Under the pieces are notes generated by a model. It worked only from the letters and a program-made list of their open reading frames with translations, searched no databases and was not told the origin of the DNA. Below, in pieces: positions 17,954 through 26,705 of a stretch of DNA of 64,000 nucleotides. Source of the DNA: Paraliobacillus salinarum (GTDB lineage Bacteria; Bacillota; Bacilli; Bacillales; Amphibacillaceae); the NCBI RefSeq assembly GCF_014083865.1, contig NZ_JACEFA010000004.1, positions 62,001 to 126,000 of the forward strand. Reading direction: 5' to 3'. A program made the position numbers and the translations under genes. Position 1 is the first letter of the stretch; the number at the start of each line of letters is the position of its first letter.

Positions 17954-18108
17954 TTGATCAACCACCCATTTACAAGTTTTTTATCAAAGACTTAAAATTT
18001 TTATTTTCATTACTAATATTTTTGACTAATCTTACTTTAATTTTATCACAACCTTATGCTCCAACGATGCACACACTTAAATAAAGTACCTCATCAAAGA
18101 CCTATAAT

Positions 18109-18137
18109 TTGGTTCATCTGCCTCTCTCGTTTATAAT
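18109..18137 (+). promoter_or_regulatory. Candidate sigma-A promoter of the symporter gene
   Basis: TTGGTT and TATAAT are separated by 17 bp, and the gene starts 36 nt after the -10. Confidence 0.45.
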
Positions 18138-18173
18138 GAGTAAGCAGGACAAAACATTAGGGGTGAATACAAA

Positions 18174-19424
18174 ATGAAATTGTGGAATTTATACAAAAAT
18201 ACATCTTTTATATTAAAAATGACAATTGGTTTCGTTTTAGGTATTCTTGTTGGTGTTATAGTCGGTCCACCGGCTGAGGTAATAAAACCACTTGGTACCA
18301 TTTTAATAAATTTATTAAGTATGATTGCTACACCGGTAGTCTTTTTGACCGTTGTGCTAGCCGTAAATAAAATGAACCCGAAAGAATTAGGAAGAACAGG
18401 TGGAAAGTTGATCTTATATTATGGGACAACAACAGCTGCTGCAGTTTTAATTGGTCTTGGCTTAGCACTATGGATTAACCCTGGTGAATCTTTAACGTTA
18501 CCTAGTGTATCAGTAGATGAACCGGCGAACCCAAGCTTTTCTGAGGTTCTTTTAAATATTGTACCAAGCAATTTATTCACTGCTTTTAGTAGCGGTAATT
18601 TAATGGCTATTTTATTTATTGCTATTATTGTTGGATTCACGATTTCCAATATGACTTTTTCAAACGATGAAAAAATGAAAAAGTATGGCACTTATTTACA
18701 AGACTTTTTCGAAGCAGGTAACGCATTATTTTTCAAAATTTTAAGCGGAATTCTTCTTTATGCACCAATTGGGATTTTTGCCATTGCAGCTTCCACCTTT
18801 GGAACACAAGGCTGGGGTACATTTACCTCATTACTTAAATTTACTGGTGTCTTCTATCTTGGAATTATTTTGCTCTGGGCATTTATTTATACTGGCATAC
18901 TACGAATTTTCAAGGTGCCTGTTCGACATTTTTATGCTCAGACAAGAGAAGCCTTTACTACAGCGTTTTTCACATCAAGTAGTATTGCCACTTTACCAGT
19001 TGCGATGGAAAGTGCTAAAAAGGCAGGAATTTCAGACAAAATTGTTAATTTCAGCTTGCCATTAGGCGCTGTCTTCAATTCTGATGGAGGCGCACTTCGG
19101 ATGGGTGCTTCGATCGTGTTCGCAGCAAACGTTACAGGCGCTAACTTTTCTTTGATGGACCTTGTTACTATTGTTATTGTAGGGACCCTTCTATCGATTG
19201 GAACAGCTGGGATTCCAGCAGCGGGACTCGTTACCTTAGCCGCTGTCTTAACACTTTTCGACCTACCTCTAGAAATTGTTGCATTAATCGCAGGCGTTGA
19301 TGCTTTAATAGGAATGGGTGGTACCGCGTCGAATGTCGTAGGAGATATCATTGGTGCTGCAGTAGTGGATAAGTCAGAGAAGAAGGCTACACACAGTGGT
19401 CAGTTAGCTGTGGATAGTGAATAA
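18174..19424 (+). CDS. Dicarboxylate/amino acid:cation symporter (DAACS family)
   Basis: A symporter of 416 residues with eight predicted membrane helices and the re-entrant loops of the SDF family: serine-rich TSSSIATLPVAM near residue 265 and NSDGGALRMG in place of the common NMDGTALY. AGGGGTG lies before the ATG. It should move glutamate, aspartate or C4-dicarboxylates with Na+ or H+; the altered second motif leaves the substrate open. Single-gene transcript with its own promoter and terminator. Confidence 0.88.
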   Translation: MKLWNLYKNTSFILKMTIGFVLGILVGVIVGPPAEVIKPLGTILINLLSMIATPVVFLTVVLAVNKMNPKELGRTGGKLILYYGTTTAAAVLIGLGLALWINPGESLTLPSVSVDEPANPSFSEVLLNIVPSNLFTAFSSGNLMAILFIAIIVGFTISNMTFSNDEKMKKYGTYLQDFFEAGNALFFKILSGILLYAPIGIFAIAASTFGTQGWGTFTSLLKFTGVFYLGIILLWAFIYTGILRIFKVPVRHFYAQTREAFTTAFFTSSSIATLPVAMESAKKAGISDKIVNFSLPLGAVFNSDGGALRMGASIVFAANVTGANFSLMDLVTIVIVGTLLSIGTAGIPAAGLVTLAAVLTLFDLPLEIVALIAGVDALIGMGGTASNVVGDIIGAAVVDKSEKKATHSGQLAVDSE

Positions 19425-19435
19425 AGATATGATTC

Positions 19436-19462
19436 AAAACACTTCGTAATGGAGTGTTTTTT
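19436..19462 (+). terminator. Terminator between symporter and NERD genes
   Basis: AAAACACT/AGTGTTTT stem with a 9-nt loop and a T-run; also usable from the opposite side. Confidence 0.75.
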
Positions 19463-19465
19463 CAT

Positions 19466-20389
19466 TTATGGATGAGCCTCCTCTTCCTTAATATAATGTA
19501 CATTCTTTGTTTCTCCTCTCTTAGAAAAGTGCTTGAGCAACATACGTTTACACCTTGCTTGTGCAATAGAATTACCACACCATTTTGAAATGATGCCTGA
19601 GGTTAACTTCTCACTTGGAAATAGTTCCTGAAATTCATTAATGCAACGAATGATCGAGTCACTTGCTACTTCTTCAGTTTCACAATCACTGCATTTAATA
19701 GTACGATTGATTAACTCCGTATTCATAGAACCACATTGACAGCACGGAATTCCTTTTTGCAACTCATCAAATGTATACGATAGGCTATTCTCTGGCAAAA
19801 ACTCTTGATGAACAGATGACTCTAAAACCTTGACTATACTTTGGCTTTTTTTGCTGCTGTATTGATTTTCATTTAATTTGGTAAGAAAAGATTGGATGTT
19901 AGAATGGAAAATGATTTGCTGATTAAGTGGTGTTTGATAGATCGTACATTGTGGATGAATAAAAATAATATAAGATTTGAGAGGCGATTGAATACCTTTA
20001 GACTGTAAAAACATCCGAAATAATGAAGTGGCCCGATTGCGTTGAAGGATAGGATTCTCTATTTCCTTATTAGGAACTTTATACAATATATCCTTATCAA
20101 AATAATATTGTCCCTGATAGTTTTTTATTTCAAAAAGATAAATGGCATCATTTGTTATAACACATGAATCTATTTGAAAATATTGTTCGTTGTGCCTTAA
20201 TAACAGATCATTTAACATGATAAGTTTTTCTCCGTATTTTTTCGTATAAGCATCGAAGCGTAACTCTCCTTCATAACCGAGTGATAAATTTTGATATTTC
20301 TTATAATCTCTAGCACTTAACATTTTTCGGTTACTCAATAATTCTAATAAAAGAAGTTCTTTTGGCTTCTTACGTTCTTTTACAATCAT
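19466..20389 (-). CDS. NERD-domain protein with zinc-ribbon
   Basis: The first half of this 307-residue protein is a nuclease-related domain (NERD): GYEGELRFDAY near 38-48, then QIDSCVITNDAIYLFEIKNY with the Asp and Glu-x-Lys of a restriction-endonuclease-like core (about 92-111). The second half contains CCQCGSMN and CSDCET, a probable zinc ribbon, and a helical C-terminus. The function of chromosomal NERD proteins is unknown; DNA binding or cleavage is an inference. Alone on its transcript, facing the symporter. Confidence 0.85.
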   Translation of the reverse strand: MIVKERKKPKELLLLELLSNRKMLSARDYKKYQNLSLGYEGELRFDAYTKKYGEKLIMLNDLLLRHNEQYFQIDSCVITNDAIYLFEIKNYQGQYYFDKDILYKVPNKEIENPILQRNRATSLFRMFLQSKGIQSPLKSYIIFIHPQCTIYQTPLNQQIIFHSNIQSFLTKLNENQYSSKKSQSIVKVLESSVHQEFLPENSLSYTFDELQKGIPCCQCGSMNTELINRTIKCSDCETEEVASDSIIRCINEFQELFPSEKLTSGIISKWCGNSIAQARCKRMLLKHFSKRGETKNVHYIKEEEAHP

Positions 20390-20510
20390 TTATTTCACTC
20401 CTATATACAATGTATGGATAATAGATTCAATTTAATGGATCATTTTGGAAGAGGAGATTTATTAAGTAAGATGACATATGGGACTTTGAGCATTTGGAGT
20501 AGAATTCCAG

Positions 20511-20650
20511 CATGTTTTGTTTGTAAAAATGGATATTTCGGTTACTGCAGGGGGATTTTCACCTCACTTTGTTTGAATTAGCACCTATTTCGGTCATTAG
20601 CACTTATTCTTCAACTCGCTTTGTTCGAAAACACCTCTTCAGTTGAATAT
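20511..20650. repeat. 52-bp tandem repeat array (about 2.7 units)
   Basis: Units begin at 20511, 20563 and 20615. CTCACTTTGTTTGAA (20563) recurs as CTCGCTTTGTTCGAA (20615), and TATTTCGGT recurs at 20534 and 20586, each 52 bp apart. Reverse-complemented units of the array at 29972-30194 align to it (TGAATT...GC...CGGT...TTA). The rest of 20390-20832 shows nothing I can name. Confidence 0.6.
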
Positions 20651-20832
20651 CTATTACTACAGTGACATTATTCTACATAAATTAACATATCCCTTCCCTT
20701 TGACGATTTAATTTTTTAACTTGGACAAGTCCGGGACTTAAAATTCCACCTCTATCTTAATATACCTTCCTCTTTCAGCTTGGCGAAATGGGACATAATA
20801 TATTCAGATAAGAAAAGGAGGGATCGTTTAAG

Positions 20833-20943
20833 ATGCCAACAAAACCTATGACTGAAAACTTAGCCAAAGAATTACTTGAAAATAAAAATGCATATTTGAC
20901 TGCAGAGGGACAAAGGATATTAGAATCTATAGTAAAAAAGTAG
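20833..20943 (+). CDS. Small protein, 36 residues, unknown
   Basis: An ATG preceded at about 10 nt by AAGGAGGGA opens a 36-codon frame ending in TAG. The product begins MPTKPMTENLAKELLENK and ends ILESIVKK; it is hydrophilic and helical in character, without a signal or membrane segment. The strong ribosome site and lysine/glutamate-rich composition suggest a real gene, but I recognise no family. Confidence 0.5.
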   Translation: MPTKPMTENLAKELLENKNAYLTAEGQRILESIVKK

Positions 20944-21070
20944 AATAGCCTTCTCACAAAAAAACATCCAATGAGTCCGCTCATCTCGCTTATTTGCTTA
21001 AATAATAATTTTCTAATATAATAATTTCTTATATTGTTTTAAAATAACTTACCACAGAGGAGCATTTATT

Positions 21071-21973
21071 ATTTTTAAAAAACAGAGCTACAAAAACAAA
21101 TTTACTATTTTAATCTTAGTAGGATTTGTACTGTTACTTTCAGCTTGTGGAACAACTGAAAACGACAATACAACAGAAAACAATCAGAGCACAGACGAAG
21201 TAACAGAAATATCTATTGGACTTGACCCTTATGATTATGCCACGGTACCTGCGTATTTATCTCAGGTTATCCTAGAACAAGAAGGATATAATGTAGAGAT
21301 TGAAGAAGCGGATGTTGGTATTCTATATGAAGCATTATCGACACAAGGAATTGATGCTTTTATTGATGTTTGGCGCCCTAATTTACATGAATCTTATTTA
21401 GAAAAATACGATGATACCTTCGAAACAGCAGGTACGATTTTCTCAGATATGCCTCTTGGAATCGCTGTTCCGACGTACATGGAAGATATTAATTCTATTG
21501 AAGATTTAGCTAAAAATGCTGATTTATTCGAAAATGAAGTTTATGCTATTGAACCAGGTAGTGGGATGGCATTAACAACAAACGCAATGATTGAAGATTA
21601 CGAAATGGATGAATTTGAGGTCAAAAATAGTACAACTGCAGCAATGTTAACAGAAGTACAAAATTCGATTGACGATAAGGAGCCAATTGCTTTTAATGCT
21701 TGGCGTCCACACCCGATGTTTGTTCGATTTGACATTAAATTTTTAGAAGATCCACGTAATTCTTGGAAATTAGATGATATTGAGATTGGTGTAACACCTT
21801 CATTTGAAGAGGATTCACCAACTGCACATACCCTGTTCTCTAACATGGATTTAGATATTGACATGGTTGAACAATGGTTAATTTCTATTGACGAAGGTAA
21901 AACACCAAGGGAATTAGCAGAAACTTGGGTGGAAGAAAATCCAGATACTGTTGATCAGTGGTTAGAAAAATAA
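21071..21973 (+). CDS. Glycine betaine/choline-type ABC substrate-binding lipoprotein, apparent ATT start
   Basis: The frame is open without interruption from about 21062, and encodes a complete lipoprotein: FKKQSYKNKF, a hydrophobic core, lipobox LLSACG, then an OpuAC fold (GLDPYDYATVPAYLSQVI, FIDVWRPNLHESY, FNAWRPHPMF). No ATG, GTG or TTG lies at the expected start. ATT at 21071 sits 8 nt after GAGGAG (21057-21062) and gives a normal N-terminus of about 300 residues. The first ATG at 21449 would remove the signal peptide and the first lobe. No permease or ATPase is adjacent, so it is an orphan binding protein. Either ATT initiates or the gene has lost its start. Confidence 0.75.
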   Translation: MFKKQSYKNKFTILILVGFVLLLSACGTTENDNTTENNQSTDEVTEISIGLDPYDYATVPAYLSQVILEQEGYNVEIEEADVGILYEALSTQGIDAFIDVWRPNLHESYLEKYDDTFETAGTIFSDMPLGIAVPTYMEDINSIEDLAKNADLFENEVYAIEPGSGMALTTNAMIEDYEMDEFEVKNSTTAAMLTEVQNSIDDKEPIAFNAWRPHPMFVRFDIKFLEDPRNSWKLDDIEIGVTPSFEEDSPTAHTLFSNMDLDIDMVEQWLISIDEGKTPRELAETWVEENPDTVDQWLEK

Positions 21974-21980
21974 TCTATGA

Positions 21981-22016
21981 AAAATCATGTCGTACACCCT
22001 ACGGCGTGATTTTTTT
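21981..22016 (+). terminator. Terminator of the binding-protein gene
   Basis: A 14-bp stem (AAAATCATGTCGTA with TACGGCGTGATTTT, two G-U pairs), loop CACCC, then T-run. Confidence 0.9.
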
Positions 22017-22143
22017 ATTATTTCTATAGAATTTCGAAACAAAATTATATCGCACTATTAGATAGGGGTCTATTAGTGGTAAGATTAATAGTATACTTCA
22101 TAAAACAACAGCATTATATTAAATGAAAAAAGGATGAGCGAGC

Positions 22144-23187
22144 ATGGAAGAAACAATTAAACTCACTACATTAACTTCAAAGGGAGGTTGCGGTTGTAAA
22201 ATTGGCCCAGCAGATCTGGATCAAGTACTTCGACAGCTCCCATCAACCGAGAAGAATCCTAATCTAATTGTCGGGCTTGAAACAGGGGATGATGCTGGTG
22301 TATACAAATTAAATAACAACACAGCTTTAGTTCAAACCGTTGATTTTTTCACACCCATTGTAGATGACCCTTATGATTTTGGACAGGTTGCCGCCGCTAA
22401 TGCCATTAGTGATGTATACGCAATGGGCGGGACACCAATTACCGCTTTAAATATTGTTGCATTTCCGATTGCAAATTTAGACAAATCGATTCTCTCAGCT
22501 ATTTTACGAGGGGCAAGTGATAAACTCCAAGAAGCTGGCGTTACTTTAGTTGGCGGTCATTCGATTGATGATCAAGAACCAAAATTCGGTTTAGCTGTCA
22601 CTGGAACTGTGCACCCTGATAACATCAAAACCAATGCAAACGCTCAGGTTGGAGATCAATTAATTTTAACAAAGCCTATTGGTGTTGGAATTTACACCAC
22701 ATCACTTAAAAGAGAGCTATTAACAAAAGAAGAAATAGCAACGGTCACTAAAGTGATGGCTACATTGAATAAAGATGCTTCGGAATTAATGCAAAAATAC
22801 AATGTCCATGCTTGTACTGATGTCACTGGCTTTGGATTACTTGGACATGCAACAGAAATGGCGCAGGAAAGTAAAAAGGAAATTACACTACATTATAATG
22901 ATATCCCGATGCTTGCCAGAGTTCGCGAGTTAGCAGACGCTGGCGCGATCCCTGGTGGTACAAAAAATAATTTAAATCATGTAAAGGATAATGTTACTTT
23001 TTCAGAAAAACTCGACCAAATTGACCAATGGATGCTTGCAGATGCTGTAACGTCTGGCGGATTGCTATTAGCAGTAGCTAAAGAGGATGCCGATGCGCTT
23101 CTTAACGAACTACATCAAAACAATATCGAAGCAGCTCAAATTGGTGAAATTACGAAAGGAAAGCCCGGTCATATTCAAGTAAAATAG
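22144..23187 (+). CDS. selD: Selenide, water dikinase
   Basis: 347 residues, full length for SelD. The N-terminal catalytic motif is GGCGCKIGP with Cys16, Cys18 and Lys19; Cys rather than selenocysteine is encoded (TGC GGT TGT). The ATP-binding core includes ETGDDAGVYKLN, DFFTPIVDDPYDFG and GHSIDDQEPKFGLAVTG. It makes selenophosphate from selenide and ATP. The next gene, 15 nt away, uses selenophosphate to modify tRNA; selA, selB and tRNA-Sec are not in the window. Confidence 0.95.
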   Translation: MEETIKLTTLTSKGGCGCKIGPADLDQVLRQLPSTEKNPNLIVGLETGDDAGVYKLNNNTALVQTVDFFTPIVDDPYDFGQVAAANAISDVYAMGGTPITALNIVAFPIANLDKSILSAILRGASDKLQEAGVTLVGGHSIDDQEPKFGLAVTGTVHPDNIKTNANAQVGDQLILTKPIGVGIYTTSLKRELLTKEEIATVTKVMATLNKDASELMQKYNVHACTDVTGFGLLGHATEMAQESKKEITLHYNDIPMLARVRELADAGAIPGGTKNNLNHVKDNVTFSEKLDQIDQWMLADAVTSGGLLLAVAKEDADALLNELHQNNIEAAQIGEITKGKPGHIQVK

Positions 23188-23202
23188 GAAGTGAAATAAG
23201 TT

Positions 23203-24225
23203 ATGTTTGAAGATATCAAACCAGAAGACTTGTATCAAAAGAAGACAAATCAAAAACATACGATAGTAGACGTTCGTTCACCGAAGGAATTCGAGGAATC
23301 AACCATTCCAGGAAGTATCAATATCCCTCTCTTTTCAAATGAGGAGCGCGCAGAAATTGGAACAGTATATAAACAAGAAAGTCCTGAGATAGCAAAACAA
23401 AGAGGGCTTACCCTTTTTTCGAAAAAACTGCCAGATTTTATTGCAGCTTTTCAACAACTGGATACACCAATTACCGTTTTCTGTTGGCGTGGTGGCATGC
23501 GTAGTAAAACCGCAGCGACTATGATTGACCTGATGGGGATGGAGGTTACCCGTTTAGCAGGAGGCATCCGTGCATACAGGGAATGGGCAGTTGATTTTTT
23601 AAATACTTTAGACTTCTTACCGGAGCTTATTGTATTAAACGGACATACAGGAAATGGGAAAACAATTATTCTAGAAAAACTAGCGGACGAAGGATATCCC
23701 GTTATTAACCTCGAAAAAATGGCTGGTCACAGGGGTTCTATTTTTGGGCAAATTGGATTAGAACCTACCAATCAACGGACATTTGACTTTTTATTATTAG
23801 AAAATTTACTTGCTTATAAGCAGAAACCTTTTATTCTAATTGAAGGAGAAAGTAAACGAATTGGTAAGGTATCACTACCAGAAAAGCTCTATCAAAAGAA
23901 AGAAGCAAGTAGACAGCTGTTTATTGAATTGCCAATCGATCAACGGATCAAGCATATTTTAGAAGATTATCAACCTTGGAAAAGTCCTGAGAAATTCACG
24001 GAAGCTTTTCGTATTTTAAAACGACGAATTCATACACCAATTGCTAAAGAAATTGAGCAACATCTGGAAAACAATGCGTTTGAAGCAGCAGTAGAATTAC
24101 TATTAGTACATTATTATGATCCTCGTTACGATTATGCGTCAGCTTATCCAGCCAACCAACAAACATTGATAGAAGCACAACATGTTGAAGAGGCGATGGA
24201 AAAAATTAAACAAGAAATCCAATAA
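23203..24225 (+). CDS. mnmH: tRNA 2-selenouridine synthase
   Basis: The 340-residue SelU/YbbB protein has an N-terminal rhodanese domain with catalytic Cys94 in VFCWRGGMRSK and a C-terminal P-loop domain with GHTGNGKT (147-154). It replaces sulfur by selenium in wobble 2-thiouridines of tRNA-Lys, Glu and Gln, using selenophosphate from SelD. Coupling with selD on one transcript marks this as the selenouridine branch of selenium use. Confidence 0.95.
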   Translation: MFEDIKPEDLYQKKTNQKHTIVDVRSPKEFEESTIPGSINIPLFSNEERAEIGTVYKQESPEIAKQRGLTLFSKKLPDFIAAFQQLDTPITVFCWRGGMRSKTAATMIDLMGMEVTRLAGGIRAYREWAVDFLNTLDFLPELIVLNGHTGNGKTIILEKLADEGYPVINLEKMAGHRGSIFGQIGLEPTNQRTFDFLLLENLLAYKQKPFILIEGESKRIGKVSLPEKLYQKKEASRQLFIELPIDQRIKHILEDYQPWKSPEKFTEAFRILKRRIHTPIAKEIEQHLENNAFEAAVELLLVHYYDPRYDYASAYPANQQTLIEAQHVEEAMEKIKQEIQ

Positions 24226-24252
24226 CGGTTTAAATCCCAATTCTACCATATA

Positions 24253-24293
24253 AAAAAACGCCGAGGCAGCCACATGGCTACTTCGGCGTTTTT
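24253..24293. terminator. Bidirectional terminator shared by mnmH and the EamA gene
   Basis: AAAAACGCCGA and TCGGCGTTTTT arms with inner AGCC/GGCT pairs around ACAT. The stop codon of the minus-strand EamA gene (24278-24280) lies inside the hairpin. Confidence 0.85.
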
Positions 24294-25198
24294 CGATAGT
24301 TAACGATAACGATACCTATCGCAACCATCACAATCGCACCAATAATCATCACATTTAATTTTTCTCCAGGGATAAATATCGTTGATAATAACACTCCTGA
24401 TACCGGTACAATAAACTTATACATCGTAATTTTACTAGCTGGATGATACTTTAATAGTGAATACCACAAAGCAAATGCTGCCGCTGATAAGAAGGCTGAA
24501 TACAATAACAATCCCGTTCCAAGCGGTGTAAACTGTATCGCATCCGCTTGCAGTTGAGGAAATCCAATTCCAAGCAGCACGATTGCTCCTAAGCTTAGTT
24601 GCCAGCCTGTTATTGCAAATGGATGAATACCTGACGCTAGTTCTTTTGCCATAATTGTTGCAATAGCACTCGTTACCCCTGCCATAATCATATATCCTTC
24701 ACCAGTCCATTCAAAAGTTAACTGAAAAGACTCTCCCCAGTTCGCTAAAACAATTCCAAGGAATCCTGCTGTAATTCCGATTAATTTTCTCCAATTCATC
24801 CGATCATTTTTATAATAAAAATGTGCTAATAATACCGTGAAAAATACACCACTTGATGAAAGAATTGAGCCTTTCATCCCAGACACAACTGCCAATCCAT
24901 TATAGAAAAAGTAATATTGTAGTGCTGTTTGGATCACACCTAATAAAACTAGGACGAGCAATTGTCTTTTGGTCACTTTGATTCGCTTCGCATCCATAAA
25001 TGCCAGCCATACAAGGACCATGATTCCCGCCAGTAAGAAGCGGATACCAGCAAACACCATCTTAGCAATCACATCATCTGGTGCCATTTGTAGTTCACTG
25101 TAACTTATTTTTAATACGGGAAAGGCGCTTCCCCATAAAACTGAACAAAAAATAGCGATCGCAATTGCTATATGCGGCTTCATTAACAATTTATTCAA
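24278..25198 (-). CDS. EamA-family (DMT) transporter
   Basis: A membrane protein of 306 residues with ten predicted helices in two EamA repeats, including SVLWGSAFPVLKI near the start and PVSGVLLSTIFIPGEKLN in the second repeat. The TTG at 25198 lies 11 nt after GAGGAG; an ATG five codons inside (25183) is an alternative. Substrates of the family range from amino acids to metabolites and drugs, so none is assigned. It is transcribed toward mnmH. Confidence 0.85.
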   Translation of the reverse strand: MNKLLMKPHIAIAIAIFCSVLWGSAFPVLKISYSELQMAPDDVIAKMVFAGIRFLLAGIMVLVWLAFMDAKRIKVTKRQLLVLVLLGVIQTALQYYFFYNGLAVVSGMKGSILSSSGVFFTVLLAHFYYKNDRMNWRKLIGITAGFLGIVLANWGESFQLTFEWTGEGYMIMAGVTSAIATIMAKELASGIHPFAITGWQLSLGAIVLLGIGFPQLQADAIQFTPLGTGLLLYSAFLSAAAFALWYSLLKYHPASKITMYKFIVPVSGVLLSTIFIPGEKLNVMIIGAIVMVAIGIVIVNYRKTPK

Positions 25199-25372
25199 AA
25201 CCTGTCATCTCCTCATTCTGTCTACCATACCGTTTATATTCATAGAATATCCATTCGGATAAACTATATTTTAATAAAAACTCCACTCAACGACGTTCCG
25301 CCAAACAGACAAAATCAATCATATCAAAGAAGTAAAGAATAAGAAAGATTTCTGACTTACTATACATCCATT

Positions 25373-25412
25373 TAAAAAACTAGCTACTTCTAATCATAGA
25401 AGTAGCTAGTTT
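25373..25412 (-). terminator. Terminator of codBA
   Basis: A perfect 15-bp stem (AAACTAGCTACTTCT and its complement) with a 6-nt loop, followed on the minus strand by six T. The rest of 25199-25439 shows no gene. Confidence 0.9.
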
Positions 25413-25439
25413 CATTTCATTTATTTCTTATGCGACCTT

Positions 25440-26702
25440 TTATCTTTCAAAATCAATTTCTATTTCTTTATCTAAAAATACAGCTGCTTCTTTTGGCTTT
25501 GTTTCTGCTAATTTCTTACCATTACGATACGACGCTAGCACTTCTGCCTGCTTACGAACGGCATCATAACGATTTGTTGCATTTAGAATAATAAAGTTTG
25601 CTGGTTTGCCTACTTCAATGCCGTACTGATCTTGAATATTTAGTGTGATCGCACTATTATCCGTAATAAAATCAAAGGAGTCTACAATTTGTTGATATCC
25701 CATTAATTGAGTCACATGAATTCCCATATGCAACACTTGTAACATGTTGCCTGTTCCAAGTGGATACCACGGATCAAAAATATCATCATGTCCAAAACAA
25801 ACATTTAAACCAGCTTCGTTCAATTCTTTTACTCGTGTAATTCCACGGCGTTTTGGATAATCGTCAAAACGTCCCTGCAAGTGAATATTTACTAGTGGAT
25901 TTGCTACAAAATTAATATTGGACAGCCCTAATAATTTCATTAATTTTGACACATATGCACCATTGTAGGAATGCATAGCGGTTGTATGACTAGCTGTTAC
26001 TTTATTTCCTAAGCCACGTTTATAAGCTTCTAAAGCGACAACCTCAACAAATCGAGATTGCTCATCATCAATTTCATCACAATGAATATCGACTAAACGA
26101 TCATATTTTTCCGCCAAGTCAAAGGCAATCTTCATTGATTCAACACCGTATTCTCGCGTGAACTCAAAGTGTGGAATACCTCCAACTACATCTGCTCCCA
26201 TTTTTAACGCTTCTTCTACTAATTCTGTCCCATTACCATTTGGATAAGATAGATACCCTTCTTGCGGGAAAGCAACTAATTGGAGATCAACATAGTCTTT
26301 CATTTCTTCTTTTACTTCTAACAATGCTTTCATAGCAGTAAGGGATGGGTCACATACGTCAACATGTGTACGGACATGCTGAATCCCTTGAGCAATTTGC
26401 CACTTCAACGCTTTTGTCGCCCGTTCCTTCACATCTTCAACGGTTAATGACTTTTTACGTTCCGCCCATGTAGCAATGCCTTCAAACAAGGTGCCACTTT
26501 CATTCCACTTTGGCTCACCTGCAGTTAATGTCGTATCTAAGTGGACATGCGGTTCAATAAATGGCGCACTTACTAGTTTTCCTTTTACATTGATTGCATC
26601 CTCTACAGGTTTTGCCGCTTCAATTTTAGCAAATTTCCCATCTTTAATATGAATATTCCAATGTCCTTCTTTTTTCGGTAATGCTGCGTTTGTTATAATC
26701 AA
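25440..26702 (-). CDS. codA: Cytosine deaminase
   Basis: A 420-residue amidohydrolase close in length to E. coli CodA (427). Metal ligands are visible: His52 and His54 in EPHVHLDTT, the His and Glu in [13 protein letters not shown], His in [10 protein letters not shown] and Asp in GHDDIFDPW. It deaminates cytosine to uracil and ammonia. The start is TTG, with AAGAGG 8 nt upstream, 3 nt after the codB stop. Together with codB it feeds pyrimidine salvage, consistent with PyrR control of the leader. Confidence 0.93.
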   Translation of the reverse strand: MIITNAALPKKEGHWNIHIKDGKFAKIEAAKPVEDAINVKGKLVSAPFIEPHVHLDTTLTAGEPKWNESGTLFEGIATWAERKKSLTVEDVKERATKALKWQIAQGIQHVRTHVDVCDPSLTAMKALLEVKEEMKDYVDLQLVAFPQEGYLSYPNGNGTELVEEALKMGADVVGGIPHFEFTREYGVESMKIAFDLAEKYDRLVDIHCDEIDDEQSRFVEVVALEAYKRGLGNKVTASHTTAMHSYNGAYVSKLMKLLGLSNINFVANPLVNIHLQGRFDDYPKRRGITRVKELNEAGLNVCFGHDDIFDPWYPLGTGNMLQVLHMGIHVTQLMGYQQIVDSFDFITDNSAITLNIQDQYGIEVGKPANFIILNATNRYDAVRKQAEVLASYRNGKKLAETKPKEAAVFLDKEIEIDFER

Positions 26703-26705
26703 ATT

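Noticed and set aside
22180-22200. Possible selenocysteine in SelD
   Set aside because: The catalytic position is encoded by TGC and the next Cys by TGT; there is no in-frame TGA.
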